64,000 bases of DNA, taken from the NCBI RefSeq assembly GCF_900111275.1, contig NZ_FOGR01000005.1:62001-126000 (forward strand), read 5' to 3'. The translations under genes and the position numbers were made by a program. This document shows positions 18,183-27,181 of this stretch, in pieces. Within the stretch, counting starts at the first letter, position 1. The number at the start of each line of letters is the position of its first letter. The DNA is from Rhizobium sp. NFR03 (lineage in GTDB: Bacteria > Pseudomonadota > Alphaproteobacteria > Rhizobiales > Rhizobiaceae). The notes beneath the pieces are model-generated. The model made no database searches. It saw nothing but the letters and a program-made list of their open reading frames with translations, and had not been told where the DNA came from.

Positions 18183-21112
18183 CAGCTCTTCTCCTTTCCG
18201 GACAGTTTGACGCTCCGCATATGGGCGCGGGGGGAGCGGACGGACTGGTGGGCGAGCGCGATGAGAATCAGCACGGTGGCGCCGGTGACGAGCGAGAACA
18301 CGCCGAGGTCGAACAGGATGGCACTCGCGAGCGGCATTTCCCCGATCAGCGGCAGGTCGGCATAGCGCGAATGCGTGGTGAGGAAGGGATATCCAAACAT
18401 CCACGACCCCAGCCCCGTGGCGGTGGAGACCAGAAGGCCGACGCTCATCCAGCGCAGCGGATGGATGCGCAGGCGTTCTTCCACCCAGCGGGTGCCGCTG
18501 CTCATATATTGCAGGATGAAGGCGATGGAGAGCGCGATGCCCGCTGCAAAGCCGCCGCCCGGCAGATCGTGACCGCGGAAGAACAGGAAGGCCGCGAACA
18601 TGCCGATGACGGGGAAGAGCCAGCGCATGATGACCGAGGGGATGTGCAGATATTCCGCCACGCTCTCGCCCGTCTCGCGCTCGGGATGGCGCGCATCGAA
18701 CGCATTCTGGACGCGCTGCTGTTCCGGACGCTCGAGGCTTTCGGCTGCCGGGCGGAAGCGCAGCAGCAGCGAGAACACGGTGAGCGCGACAATGGCGAGA
18801 ACCGCGATTTCGCCGAACGTATCGAACCCGCGGAAATCGACGAGGATCACATTGACCACATTGGTGCCGCCGCCTTCGGAATAGGCGCGCTCCAGGAAGT
18901 AGCTGGAGATCGTCTCCGGCATCGGCCGCGTCATGACCGTGTAGGAGATCAGCATCAAGCCGACCCCTGCCGTGACCGCGACCACGAGATCGCGAAGACG
19001 GCGCATGCGCACGCCGACGGACATGGCGTCGGCATCGGCTTTCTCGAAGCGCTTGGGCAGCCAGCGCAGGCCGAGAAGAATGAGAACCGTGGTGACGATT
19101 TCGACCAGAAGCTGGGTGACGGCGAGATCCGGAGCCGACAACCAGACAAAGGTGATGCAGGTGACGAGGCCGGCGCCACCGAGAAGCACGAGGGCAGCCA
19201 GGCGGTGGAACTTCGCCTGATAGGCCGCGCCGATGGCGCAGGCCATGCCGATCAGCCAGAGAATGGCAAAGACCGGATCGATGTTGCGGAAAGCGAAATC
19301 GGCAGGCTGGAACCGCCCCCACAGGAGGGGAGTCGCCGTCGCCATGATCGCTGCGAAAACGAGGATGCGCATCTGCGGCTGAAGACGCCGTGTGCCGGCC
19401 TTCATCTCCACCATGCGCGCCCATTTCCAGGAAATGGTGACGAGGATACGCTCGAAAATACGCTGGCCCTGCAGCCTGCGGAAATAAGGTGGGCCCTCGA
19501 CGCTGGTGGCGAGATACGGACGCATGACCACGTAGAGCAGGATGCCGGCCACGAGCGCAAAGAGGCTCATGAAGAAGGGCAGGTTCCAGCCATGCCAGAC
19601 GGCGAGACTATAGGCCGGTGTCGCATCGCGCAGCACGGAGACCACGGCGGTGTGGAGCAATGGCCCGATGGTCAGGCTTGGCACGATGCCGATCACGAGG
19701 CAGGCGAGCACGAGAAAGCCGATCGGCGCGATCATCCAGTGCGGCGGCTCGTGCGGCTCGCTCGGCAGGTCGTGCGGCTTGGGGCCAAAGAAGACGGTAT
19801 AGATGAAGCGCAGCGAATAGGTGACGGCAAAGAGGCTTGCCAGCGTCGCCACATAGGGCGTCAGCGTATCGAGCAGATTGACCCGGTGCGTCTCGATGGC
19901 TTCCGCAAAGAACATTTCCTTGGAGAGGAAGCCGTTGAGCAGCGGCACGCCGGCCATGGAGGCACTCGCCACCATGGCGAGCGTGGCGGTTATCGGCATG
20001 TATTTGAAGAGCCCGCTCAGGCGCCGCATGTCCCGCGTTCCGGTCTCGTGGTCGATGATACCGGCGGCCATGAAGAGCGATGCCTTGAAGGTCGCGTGGT
20101 TCAGGGTGTGGAAGATCGCGGCAACGGCGGCCAGCGGACTGCCGAGGCTGAGGAGAACGGTGATGAGGCCAAGATGGCTGATGGTGGAATAGGCGAGCAG
20201 GCCTTTGAGATCCTGCTGGAAGATGGCGAAGTAGGCGCTCAGCAGCAGCGTCGACAGACCGGCGAGGCCGACGAGCCAGAACCACGCATCCGTGCCCGCC
20301 ATGACCGGCCAGAACCGGGTGAGGAGGAAGACGCCGGCTTTGACCAGCGTGGCCGAATGGAGGAAGGCCGAGACAGGCGTGGGGGCCGCCATGGCCTGTG
20401 GCAACCAGAAGTGGAACGGAAACTGCGCGCTCTTGGTCAACGCACCCATGAGCACCAGCACGAGAATCGGCACGTAGAGCGGATGGTTGCGGATCGTATC
20501 GCCGGAGGCGAGCACCACGTCGAGATCGTAGCTGCCGACGACATGGCCGATCAGAAGCAGACCCACGAAAAGGCAGAGCCCGCCGGTGCCGGTCACGGTC
20601 AGCGCCATGCGGGCGCCATCGCGGGCATTGGCGTTGTGATACCAGTAGCCGATCAGCAGGAAGGAGATGATGCTGGTCAGCTCCCAGAAGATCGAGAGAA
20701 GAATGAGATTACCGGAGAGCACGAGGCCGAGCATGGCGCCCATGAAGGCGAGGAACATGGAGAAGAAGCGCGGAACCGGGTCTTCGGCCGACATGTAGTA
20801 GCGCGCATAGACCACGACGAGCAGCGCGATCGCGCTGATCAAGGCGGAGAACAGCCAGGAAAAGCCATCCATGCGCAGCGTGAAGTTCAAGCCGAACTGC
20901 GGGATCCAGGCGATATCGGTGCGTAGCACGCGGCCTTCGATGACGAAGACGTAGAGGGACGTGGTGATCGCGAGACACAGGAAGGCAATGGAGCCGGAAA
21001 GCCAGGCCGCCAGCGTGCTGCGGTCGCTCGGCAGGCTGATGGCGATGAGGCTCCCCACGAAAGGCGTCAGCACGAGCAAGAGCAGCAGGGTTTGCGCGAT
21101 CTCTATGGTCAT
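18182..21112 (-). CDS. phaA: Monovalent cation/H+ antiporter fused subunits A and B (PhaAB)
   Basis: Largest antiporter subunit, 976 residues from the ATG at 21110-21112 (MTIEIAQTLL). Residues 1-about 760 are PhaA/MrpA, homologous to NuoL with about 20 helices and the proton-pathway segment KSAQFPFHFWLPQAM. Residues after about 800 form an MnhB domain (FFRGHDLPGGGFAAGIALS), which in many bacteria is a separate gene. This A-B fusion is the form known for the Sinorhizobium meliloti pha1 K+ efflux system, involved in alkaline pH and K+ tolerance and nodule invasion. A frame extension to 21235 is not supported. First gene of a six-gene operon. Confidence 0.93.
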   Translation of the reverse strand: MTIEIAQTLLLLLVLTPFVGSLIAISLPSDRSTLAAWLSGSIAFLCLAITTSLYVFVIEGRVLRTDIAWIPQFGLNFTLRMDGFSWLFSALISAIALLVVVYARYYMSAEDPVPRFFSMFLAFMGAMLGLVLSGNLILLSIFWELTSIISFLLIGYWYHNANARDGARMALTVTGTGGLCLFVGLLLIGHVVGSYDLDVVLASGDTIRNHPLYVPILVLVLMGALTKSAQFPFHFWLPQAMAAPTPVSAFLHSATLVKAGVFLLTRFWPVMAGTDAWFWLVGLAGLSTLLLSAYFAIFQQDLKGLLAYSTISHLGLITVLLSLGSPLAAVAAIFHTLNHATFKASLFMAAGIIDHETGTRDMRRLSGLFKYMPITATLAMVASASMAGVPLLNGFLSKEMFFAEAIETHRVNLLDTLTPYVATLASLFAVTYSLRFIYTVFFGPKPHDLPSEPHEPPHWMIAPIGFLVLACLVIGIVPSLTIGPLLHTAVVSVLRDATPAYSLAVWHGWNLPFFMSLFALVAGILLYVVMRPYLATSVEGPPYFRRLQGQRIFERILVTISWKWARMVEMKAGTRRLQPQMRILVFAAIMATATPLLWGRFQPADFAFRNIDPVFAILWLIGMACAIGAAYQAKFHRLAALVLLGGAGLVTCITFVWLSAPDLAVTQLLVEIVTTVLILLGLRWLPKRFEKADADAMSVGVRMRRLRDLVVAVTAGVGLMLISYTVMTRPMPETISSYFLERAYSEGGGTNVVNVILVDFRGFDTFGEIAVLAIVALTVFSLLLRFRPAAESLERPEQQRVQNAFDARHPERETGESVAEYLHIPSVIMRWLFPVIGMFAAFLFFRGHDLPGGGFAAGIALSIAFILQYMSSGTRWVEERLRIHPLRWMSVGLLVSTATGLGSWMFGYPFLTTHSRYADLPLIGEMPLASAILFDLGVFSLVTGATVLILIALAHQSVRSPRAHMRSVKLSGKEKS

Positions 21113-21476
21113 TTCCCCAGTTTGGTCGTTACCATGGCAGGTTCCTCGTGCCGGCCGCTGCGCAGGATAGCGGCGGACGAAGGCTTCGGGGCCGAGCGGC
21201 ATGAAGGATCGGCGCCAGCGGACGCTGCGCAACACGCCGGAAATTTATGCCGGTATTCCGCCGCGATGCCAACCCGCGAAAGTGGCAAATAGACACCCCT
21301 CGTCGCTTTTCCAGTTTGCCTCATAAACATCATGAGACATTTTGACGGACGATGTCTCTGCGTATCGTTTCGAGCGTGAGAGCCAAGAAAACATTGCGTT
21401 ACCCGATTGTGAAGTGCCGGACAAAGCGGGACGAATATGGCGGCGGGCTCTCTGAAGGCACGACCCGTAAACGCAA
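21113..21476. other. Gene-free interval ahead of phaAB
   Basis: About 360 bases between the phaAB start and the terminator of the efflux gene. Short frames here on both strands have no recognisable content. It must hold the pha promoter (minus strand); I could not pick a convincing -35/-10 pair or operator. Confidence 0.5.
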
Positions 21477-21507
21477 AACGCACCGGAGACGGTATCTCCG
21501 GTGCGTT
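21477..21507 (-). terminator. Intrinsic terminator of the outer-membrane efflux gene
   Basis: Perfect 13-bp inverted repeat (AACGCACCGGAGA at 21477-21489, TCTCCGGTGCGTT at 21495-21507) with a 5-base loop, starting 24 bases past the stop at 21532. Read on the minus strand it ends in TTTT (complement of AAAA at 21475-21478). It lies between two minus-strand operons and would insulate phaAB. Confidence 0.75.
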
Positions 21508-21531
21508 TCATGCCGGTCTTACGTCTATCGC

Positions 21532-22944
21532 TTATTTCGTCGCGACTTCGATGCCCGAGCCGCCGCCGAGGGCGACGTTGAGGGCGACATAGTTGGCGGC
21601 GAGGCTGCGAATGGCGGCTGCAAGCTGGATGCGGCTGTCGGACAGCGTGCGTTCCGCATCGAGCACGTCGAGCAGCGAGGTTGCGCCACCGCGATAGCTT
21701 TCGCGGGCAAGCCCGAGGGCCTGTTCCGAGGATGCGACGACCCGGCGCAGAGCCGATACCGTTTCGTAGTTCTTGCGCAGCGCGATCATCGCGTTCTCGA
21801 CTTCCTCGATACCGTTGAGGACAGTCTGCTTCCAGGCGAGGTACTGTTCCTGAGCGACGGAGCGCTGGGCTTCGACATTGGCACGCAGGCGGCCGCCATT
21901 GAAGATCGGCACGTCAAGCGTCGGGCCGAAGGACCAGCTCGTCAGGTTGCCCGTCGCGGCATTGCCGAAGGTGCGCCCGGCATTGATCGAGCCGCTGAGG
22001 GAGAGGCTCGGATAGAGCTGCGCCTCGGCAACGCCGATATCGGCGGTCGCTGCGGCCAGCTGACGCTCGGCGACGCGGATGTCGGGACGGTTGCGCACGA
22101 GATCGGCGGGAACGCCGACCTTGGTGTTGAACTTCGGCCAGGGCTGCGCCTTGCCACGTGTGAGCTCCGCGGTGACCGAGGTAGCGGGAAGGCCGAGCAA
22201 CGTCGCGATGTGGTTGGCTGCCTGATGGAAACCGGTCTCGTAGGCCGGAAGTTCAGCAAGCGTGGAATTCACAAGACCTTCGGCCTGCACGACGTCGAGG
22301 CTCGATGCGGCGCCGGCGGTGCGGATGTCGTTGGTCAGTTTCAGTGTCTCGCGCCGCGAAGACAGGCTCAGCTTGGCAAGTGCCAGCGCTTCCTGATTGT
22401 AGCGGGCATCGATATAGGACGTCACGAGATCCGAGAGATAGGCCAGACGCGCCACGTTGATGTTGTTGTAGGCGGCATCGAGCGACGCATTGGCACTTTC
22501 GCGAGCACGGCGATACTGGCCGAAGAGGTCCAGGATCCAGGAAGCGCCCAGGCCGCTGTCAAGCGACTTGCTTTCGGTGTGGCTGGTGCCAGAGGTCTTC
22601 TGAAGGTAGGAGCCGTCGGAGCCCTGAACATTGCCGGATCCGCTGCCGTTCAGCGCGGGAAGGGCATCGGCACCGGCGATAACGACGTTGGCGCGCGCCT
22701 GGACGATGCGTTCGATCGATTGCTGGACGCTCAGGTTCTGGTTCATGCCTTGGGCAACGAGAGCGTCGAGCTTCTTGTCGCGGAAACTCTGCCACCAGGG
22801 GTTCAGGGTGACGTTGGCTGCGGGGGCATCGGCCTTGGAAAATTTGGCGGGCAGGTTGTCGGCCGGCGTCTGGTAATCCGGACCCACGACGCAGCCGGAC
22901 AGCAAGAGCATGCTCATGGGAAGGAGCGCTTGAGCAATCTTCAT
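21532..22944 (-). CDS. RND-type efflux outer-membrane lipoprotein (NodT/OprM family)
   Basis: Outer-membrane channel for tripartite efflux. 470 residues from the second in-frame ATG; the first (22956) adds only four residues. Lipobox LLSGC at about residues 17-21, then VVGPDYQTPADNLP, a mature start typical of OprM/NodT. Two OEP repeats follow, with DVPIFNGGRLRANVEAQR and the C-terminal SYRGGATSLLDVLDAERTL. No RND pump or adaptor is adjacent, so its partner is elsewhere. The lipobox makes it an RND-type rather than TolC-type channel, so I do not pair it with the type I exporter at 4429-7568. Confidence 0.92.
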   Translation of the reverse strand: MKIAQALLPMSMLLLSGCVVGPDYQTPADNLPAKFSKADAPAANVTLNPWWQSFRDKKLDALVAQGMNQNLSVQQSIERIVQARANVVIAGADALPALNGSGSGNVQGSDGSYLQKTSGTSHTESKSLDSGLGASWILDLFGQYRRARESANASLDAAYNNINVARLAYLSDLVTSYIDARYNQEALALAKLSLSSRRETLKLTNDIRTAGAASSLDVVQAEGLVNSTLAELPAYETGFHQAANHIATLLGLPATSVTAELTRGKAQPWPKFNTKVGVPADLVRNRPDIRVAERQLAAATADIGVAEAQLYPSLSLSGSINAGRTFGNAATGNLTSWSFGPTLDVPIFNGGRLRANVEAQRSVAQEQYLAWKQTVLNGIEEVENAMIALRKNYETVSALRRVVASSEQALGLARESYRGGATSLLDVLDAERTLSDSRIQLAAAIRSLAANYVALNVALGGGSGIEVATK

Positions 22945-22956
22945 AAGGGTCCCCAT

Positions 22957-23506
22957 CCGGCAGGTGATGCGCCGGTAACGAATGATTCACATCTGGTCTT
23001 TAGCATGTTCACCATCCGAAGCGAGGAAACAATCCAAAAGCTGAGGGCCTTCCGCATTATTGTCTGAAAGTGTTCCCCTCATGCCACGCTTCGCGAGCGT
23101 CATGTGGAACATGACGCATGGGCGATGGCGGCAGGAATTGCCCTAAGTCGCTGTCATCGCATTGGATTTTCGGAATGTCCCAATCCGTGCCAACCACGCG
23201 GATTGTGTTTTCCTTATTCGCCTTTCCGCCATCTGCCGGACGATCAAAGCGCCGTATTCCGTGTTTTCGGGCCGCAAAACTGGCTTACCGAGCAATTCCG
23301 GCGTCCTTTCCATCGGACAGAGCGGACGCTGTATCGCACGGTCGCCGCGATATGGACGACGAACGGTCGAGACGGAGGCGTGAGGGAGAATCACTATCTG
23401 TCGATCGGCTGGAAACAGCCATGCCGCGAAAAAGTGCAATTGCCCGGAACAAACAGGCTTGCCGTTTAGCGCAATCGAGCCGGTTGCAAAACGGTTTCAA
23501 GTCGGA
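22957..23506. other. 550-base interval without a supported gene
   Basis: Lies between the efflux gene start and the DNA ligase stop. Several overlapping short frames exist, but their compositions (Arg/Ser/Pro-rich) look like random high-GC reading. The sequence is somewhat richer in A/T than its surroundings near 23160-23300. It must contain the efflux gene promoter (minus strand); nothing else could be recognised. Confidence 0.5.
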
Positions 23507-25147
23507 TTACGCGTCGTCCGTCACCGGAGCGCCCGCATCGATCATTGACACCAGCGTCTCCAGGCGATCGGCGTCGCGGGGTAGCTTGTCGGTGCGCAGG
23601 CGCGAGATACGGGGGAAGCGCATGGCGACACCCGATTTATGGCGGGAGGAAAAAGCAATGCCTTCGAACGCCACCTCTACCACGAACCCCTGGTCCGGCT
23701 CCGCCCGTACAGACCGAACCGGGCCAAAGCGTTCGACGGTGTTGTTGCGGACGTAGCGGTCGAGCACTTCAAGCTCTGCATCCGTAAAACCGAAATAGGC
23801 CTTGCCGACGGGTACGAGAACGTCGCCCTTATCGCCCGCCGTCCAGACGCCGAAGGTGAAGTCGGAATAATAGCTAGAGCGTTTGCCGTGGCCGCGCTGG
23901 GCATACATCAAGACGGCATCGATATTGTAGGGCTCGCGCTTCCATTTGAACCAAGGACCTTTCATCCGCCCCGGCGTATAAGGCGAATCTCGGCGTTTGA
24001 GCATAATCCCCTCAATGACGGGATCAGGCGGTGCGGTCCGTAGCCGGTCGAGCTCTTCCCAGGATGAGAACGGCACGAGTGGCGAGAGGTCGAAATGCAG
24101 CGGCGGTGTTGTGGCGATCAGCTTGGCCAGCGCCTCGCGCCTCACGTCGAAAGGTTCGGGGCGCATGTCGCGCGGGCCGTCGAATAGGAGGTCGTAGCCG
24201 CGCAGGAAAGCGGGATACTCTTCGATGGTCTTGCGCGTTACTGCCTTTCTGTTCAGACGCTGTTGCAGGTCGGAGAAGCTTCGCGTCGCCTGGTTGGAGC
24301 GCAGCGTTCCCCCGACCAGAAGTTCGCCATCGATGACGCCTTCGAAATCGACGGCTTCCAGGATATCGGGGAAGGCGCCGGAGATATCGTCGCCACTGCG
24401 GGAGTAAAGCCGGCGCGTGCCCGAGAGGTTGGCAAGCTGCACCCGAATGCCGTCCCATTTCCATTCGGCCACGAAATCGGCCGGATCAAGGTTTTCGAGG
24501 TCCTTGTCGCCGACGGGGGTTGCCAGCATGACCGAGTGGAAAACGGCAGGCATGGTAAGTTCGGGACGACCGGAATGCCCGTCGAGCCAGGCGAACAGCT
24601 CCACATATGGCGGCAAAAGGCCGTGCCACAGAGTTTCGATCTCGCCGACATCGACCGTGCCCATCTCGCCCAATGCCTGCTTGACGAGGCGGGACGAGAC
24701 GCCGATGCGCATGGAGCCGGTGATGAGCTTGAGAAAGGCGAAGCGGCTGGAGCCGTCGAGGCGGTCGAGCAGGTTGCGCACGAGGTCACGCACATTCGCG
24801 CGCCCGACCGATTGGAGTTGCTCGACGATCGAGCCGAGCGAGAGATCGCCGACATCGGCCTCGTCGGGCTCCGTGCCTTCCCAGACGAGCGAGATGGTCT
24901 CGGCAAGGTCCCCGACGTAATCGTAGGAATACTGGAAGAGGACCGGGTCCATCCGTTCCAGCATCAGCTGGCGCAGCACATTCGGCTTGACGGTCGAGAG
25001 GGTGAGGGTGCCGGCCAGCGCAGACAGCGCATATCCGCGGTCCGGGTCGGGTGCCGTGCGAAAGTAGTCGGTCAGCAGCCGGATCTTCGCATTGCGCGAC
25101 GGGGTGAGGACCAGGCGGTCCAGAAGCTCGGCAAAATCCCGCATCAT
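23507..25147 (-). CDS. ATP-dependent DNA ligase (Lhr-cluster associated type)
   Basis: 546 residues. N-terminal DNA-binding domain (1-210), then the adenylation domain with the nucleophile motif KWDG (Lys230), motif III-like GVIDGELLV, IEGIMLKRRDSPYTPGRMKGPWFKWK (motifs IV/V region in two parts) and a C-terminal OB fold. All catalytic motifs are present. This is the bacterial ligase family found beside a beta-CASP nuclease, an Lhr-type helicase and a metallophosphoesterase; here only the nuclease partner is adjacent (ATGA overlap upstream). A repair role is inferred from that association. It is not the essential NAD-dependent LigA. Confidence 0.93.
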   Translation of the reverse strand: MMRDFAELLDRLVLTPSRNAKIRLLTDYFRTAPDPDRGYALSALAGTLTLSTVKPNVLRQLMLERMDPVLFQYSYDYVGDLAETISLVWEGTEPDEADVGDLSLGSIVEQLQSVGRANVRDLVRNLLDRLDGSSRFAFLKLITGSMRIGVSSRLVKQALGEMGTVDVGEIETLWHGLLPPYVELFAWLDGHSGRPELTMPAVFHSVMLATPVGDKDLENLDPADFVAEWKWDGIRVQLANLSGTRRLYSRSGDDISGAFPDILEAVDFEGVIDGELLVGGTLRSNQATRSFSDLQQRLNRKAVTRKTIEEYPAFLRGYDLLFDGPRDMRPEPFDVRREALAKLIATTPPLHFDLSPLVPFSSWEELDRLRTAPPDPVIEGIMLKRRDSPYTPGRMKGPWFKWKREPYNIDAVLMYAQRGHGKRSSYYSDFTFGVWTAGDKGDVLVPVGKAYFGFTDAELEVLDRYVRNNTVERFGPVRSVRAEPDQGFVVEVAFEGIAFSSRHKSGVAMRFPRISRLRTDKLPRDADRLETLVSMIDAGAPVTDDA

Positions 25148-26154
25148 TCGCCCTCGTCGTCATAGCCGACCAGATGCAGCGGGCGGGCTTTGATGCCCTC
25201 AAGCTCGCACCAGCGGACGAGCGCCTCCTCGCGCCCATGGGTCACCCATACCTGTCCCGGCCGGATTTCGCGGATGGTGTCGGTCAGTTCCGCCCAGTCG
25301 CAGTGGTCGGAAATGATGATCGGCAGTTCCACGCCGCGTTGCTTTGCCCTCTGGCGCACCAGCATCCAGCCGGAGGCGAAGATCGGGATCGGATCGGGAA
25401 AGCGGCGCGCCCATTTGTCTGCAAAGGCCGAAGGCGGCCCGATGACCACGGCGCCCGCAAAGGCCGGCTTTTCCTTCGCCGTGACGGTTGCGGGGCGCAG
25501 TTCGCCGAGCGCAATACCCTTGGAGAGGTAATAGTCGCAGAGCTTGACGAGCGCGCCGTGAATGTAGATCGGCTCGTGATAACCCGCCTCGCGCAGGAGC
25601 ATGATGACCCGCTGGGCCTTGCCAAGCGCATAGGCGCCGACGAGATGGGCCCGCTCGGGAAACTGGCGCAGAGAGGTGAGGAGCTTGCCGACCTCGTCCG
25701 CATCCGGCGGATGATGGAAGACGGGCAGGCCGAAGGTCGCTTCGGTGATGAAGACATCGCAGGACACAGGCTCGAAGGGCAGGCATGTAGGATCGCGGCG
25801 GCGCTTGTAGTCGCCGGAAACGACAATCTTTGTGCCGGCGCGGCTGACCGCGATCTGCGCGGAGCCGAGAACGTGGCCGGCCGGATGGAAGCTGACTGTC
25901 ACGTCACCGATCGTCATGGTTTCACCGAGCGCCGCCTCCTGCGACTGACGGCAGAAATCGGCGCCGTAGCGGATCGTCATGATCTCCAGCGTCTCCCGCG
26001 TCGCCAGCACCTCGCCATGGCCGGAGCGGGCGTGATCCGCATGACCATGCGTGATCAGCGCCTTGTCGACCGGATGGACCGGATCGATGTAAAAGCCGCC
26101 CGCTTCGCAAAACAGGCCCTTGGGCGTCGGATAAAGCAACGTTTCCGGTCTCAT
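25144..26154 (-). CDS. DNA ligase-associated metallo-beta-lactamase/beta-CASP exonuclease
   Basis: 336-residue nuclease of the beta-CASP family, often labelled 'mRNA 3'-end processing factor' or 'ligase-associated exonuclease'. Metal-binding motif HGHADH at residues 36-41, further ligands in HPAGHVLGSAQI (His90 region) and SGDYKR, and the C-terminal VTHGREE histidine. Overlaps the ligase start by 4 bases, indicating co-translation; the pair likely acts on DNA ends. The Lhr helicase and phosphoesterase usually grouped with it are absent here. Confidence 0.92.
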   Translation of the reverse strand: MRPETLLYPTPKGLFCEAGGFYIDPVHPVDKALITHGHADHARSGHGEVLATRETLEIMTIRYGADFCRQSQEAALGETMTIGDVTVSFHPAGHVLGSAQIAVSRAGTKIVVSGDYKRRRDPTCLPFEPVSCDVFITEATFGLPVFHHPPDADEVGKLLTSLRQFPERAHLVGAYALGKAQRVIMLLREAGYHEPIYIHGALVKLCDYYLSKGIALGELRPATVTAKEKPAFAGAVVIGPPSAFADKWARRFPDPIPIFASGWMLVRQRAKQRGVELPIIISDHCDWAELTDTIREIRPGQVWVTHGREEALVRWCELEGIKARPLHLVGYDDEGE

Positions 26155-26221
26155 GAAGAGCTAGATAGCCGGACCGCGGCCGGCCGCCAGAGAGGCAGCC
26201 GGGATTCTTTGCAGGAGAGGC

Positions 26222-27172
26222 TTACGCGCGCGACAGCGTTTCGGTGATCAGCGCCATCACGGCGTCCGCATCGATATCCGTGCACACGGTCTGGCTCGGC
26301 AGGCCATCCCAGGAGCTCGGCGGGAAGGACCGGCCGTCGGCCTTCTGGATCGTCTGGCCATCGGCGATGCCGCCACAGACGACGCGGATCGCGCCGGTCC
26401 GGGTGGTGAAAAGCTCGGGCGCGACGACATAGACACAGGCGCAGCTGTCATGCACGACCATGCCATCGTCCACGATGTGCGCGTAGAAATCGATGTAGAA
26501 ATCGGAGATATCGGCCAGCAGCTTTGCGCGCGGACCGGCGACGGCAGCAATGGCGGCCAATGCCGGGCGGGTCATGACCGTCTTCATCGTCACGTCGAGG
26601 CCGACGACCGTCACCGGCCATGCGGCACCCATGACGATGTCGGCTGCCTCGGGATCGCCGTGGATATTGGCTTCCGCGGCGGGCGTGATGTTACCGGTAA
26701 CATCGAAGGCGCCGCCCATGATGACCACGGCCTTGACCAGCGAGACGATCTCCGGCTCATCCGCGAGCGCGCGGGCAAGATTGGTCATGCGTCCGACGGC
26801 GACCAGCGTGACCTCTCCGGGATGGGCGCGCACCGTATCGATGATGAAGCGATGGGCGGAACGCGCATCGGGCTCGCCGTCGACCGTATCGGGAACGCCG
26901 ATATTGCCGAGCCCGTCATGGCCATGGATCATGACCGGCCAGCCGGCATGGGCGCGGGCGGGGTCGATCGTCTCCGCCACGCCTTTGGCGACCGGTGCCG
27001 GAATGTCCCAGGTCTTCTTGAGGAAGAGAGCGTTGCGGGTCGTCGTCTCGATGGAGGCGTTGCCGAAGATGGTCGTGATACCAAGAAGGTCGATGTCAGG
27101 GTGCTGATGCAGGAAGAGCAACGCCATGGCGTCGTCTACGCCGGGGTCGGTGTCGAAAATGACTTTGTGCAT
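26222..27172 (-). CDS. Nucleoside hydrolase (IunH family)
   Basis: Cleaves the N-glycosidic bond of ribonucleosides. 316 residues; the Ca2+/ribose-binding signature DTDPGVDDA is at residues 7-15, with VIMGGAF and the distal Asp in VVHDSCA. Substrate preference (purine, pyrimidine or inosine-uridine) is not readable. Nine bases downstream of the DadA-like gene, so the two are probably co-transcribed. Confidence 0.94.
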   Translation of the reverse strand: MHKVIFDTDPGVDDAMALLFLHQHPDIDLLGITTIFGNASIETTTRNALFLKKTWDIPAPVAKGVAETIDPARAHAGWPVMIHGHDGLGNIGVPDTVDGEPDARSAHRFIIDTVRAHPGEVTLVAVGRMTNLARALADEPEIVSLVKAVVIMGGAFDVTGNITPAAEANIHGDPEAADIVMGAAWPVTVVGLDVTMKTVMTRPALAAIAAVAGPRAKLLADISDFYIDFYAHIVDDGMVVHDSCACVYVVAPELFTTRTGAIRVVCGGIADGQTIQKADGRSFPPSSWDGLPSQTVCTDIDADAVMALITETLSRA

Positions 27173-27181
27173 GATGCCCCC

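Noticed and set aside
18221-20926. 901-codon open frame on plus, antisense to phaAB
   Set aside because: Product is Glu/Asp/His/Arg-rich without any domain, and the opposite strand encodes a clear antiporter subunit; such long antisense frames are usual in high-GC genes.
21532-22944. Outer-membrane channel as the partner of the PrsDE-like exporter
   Set aside because: It has a lipobox and OprM/NodT-type features, which go with RND pumps; type I exporters use TolC without lipid anchor. It is also 14 kb away.
23118-23756. 212-codon frame in the 550-base gap, running into the ligase antisense
   Set aside because: No SD, Arg/Ser-rich product without hydrophobic or domain pattern, and it overlaps the ligase 3' end.
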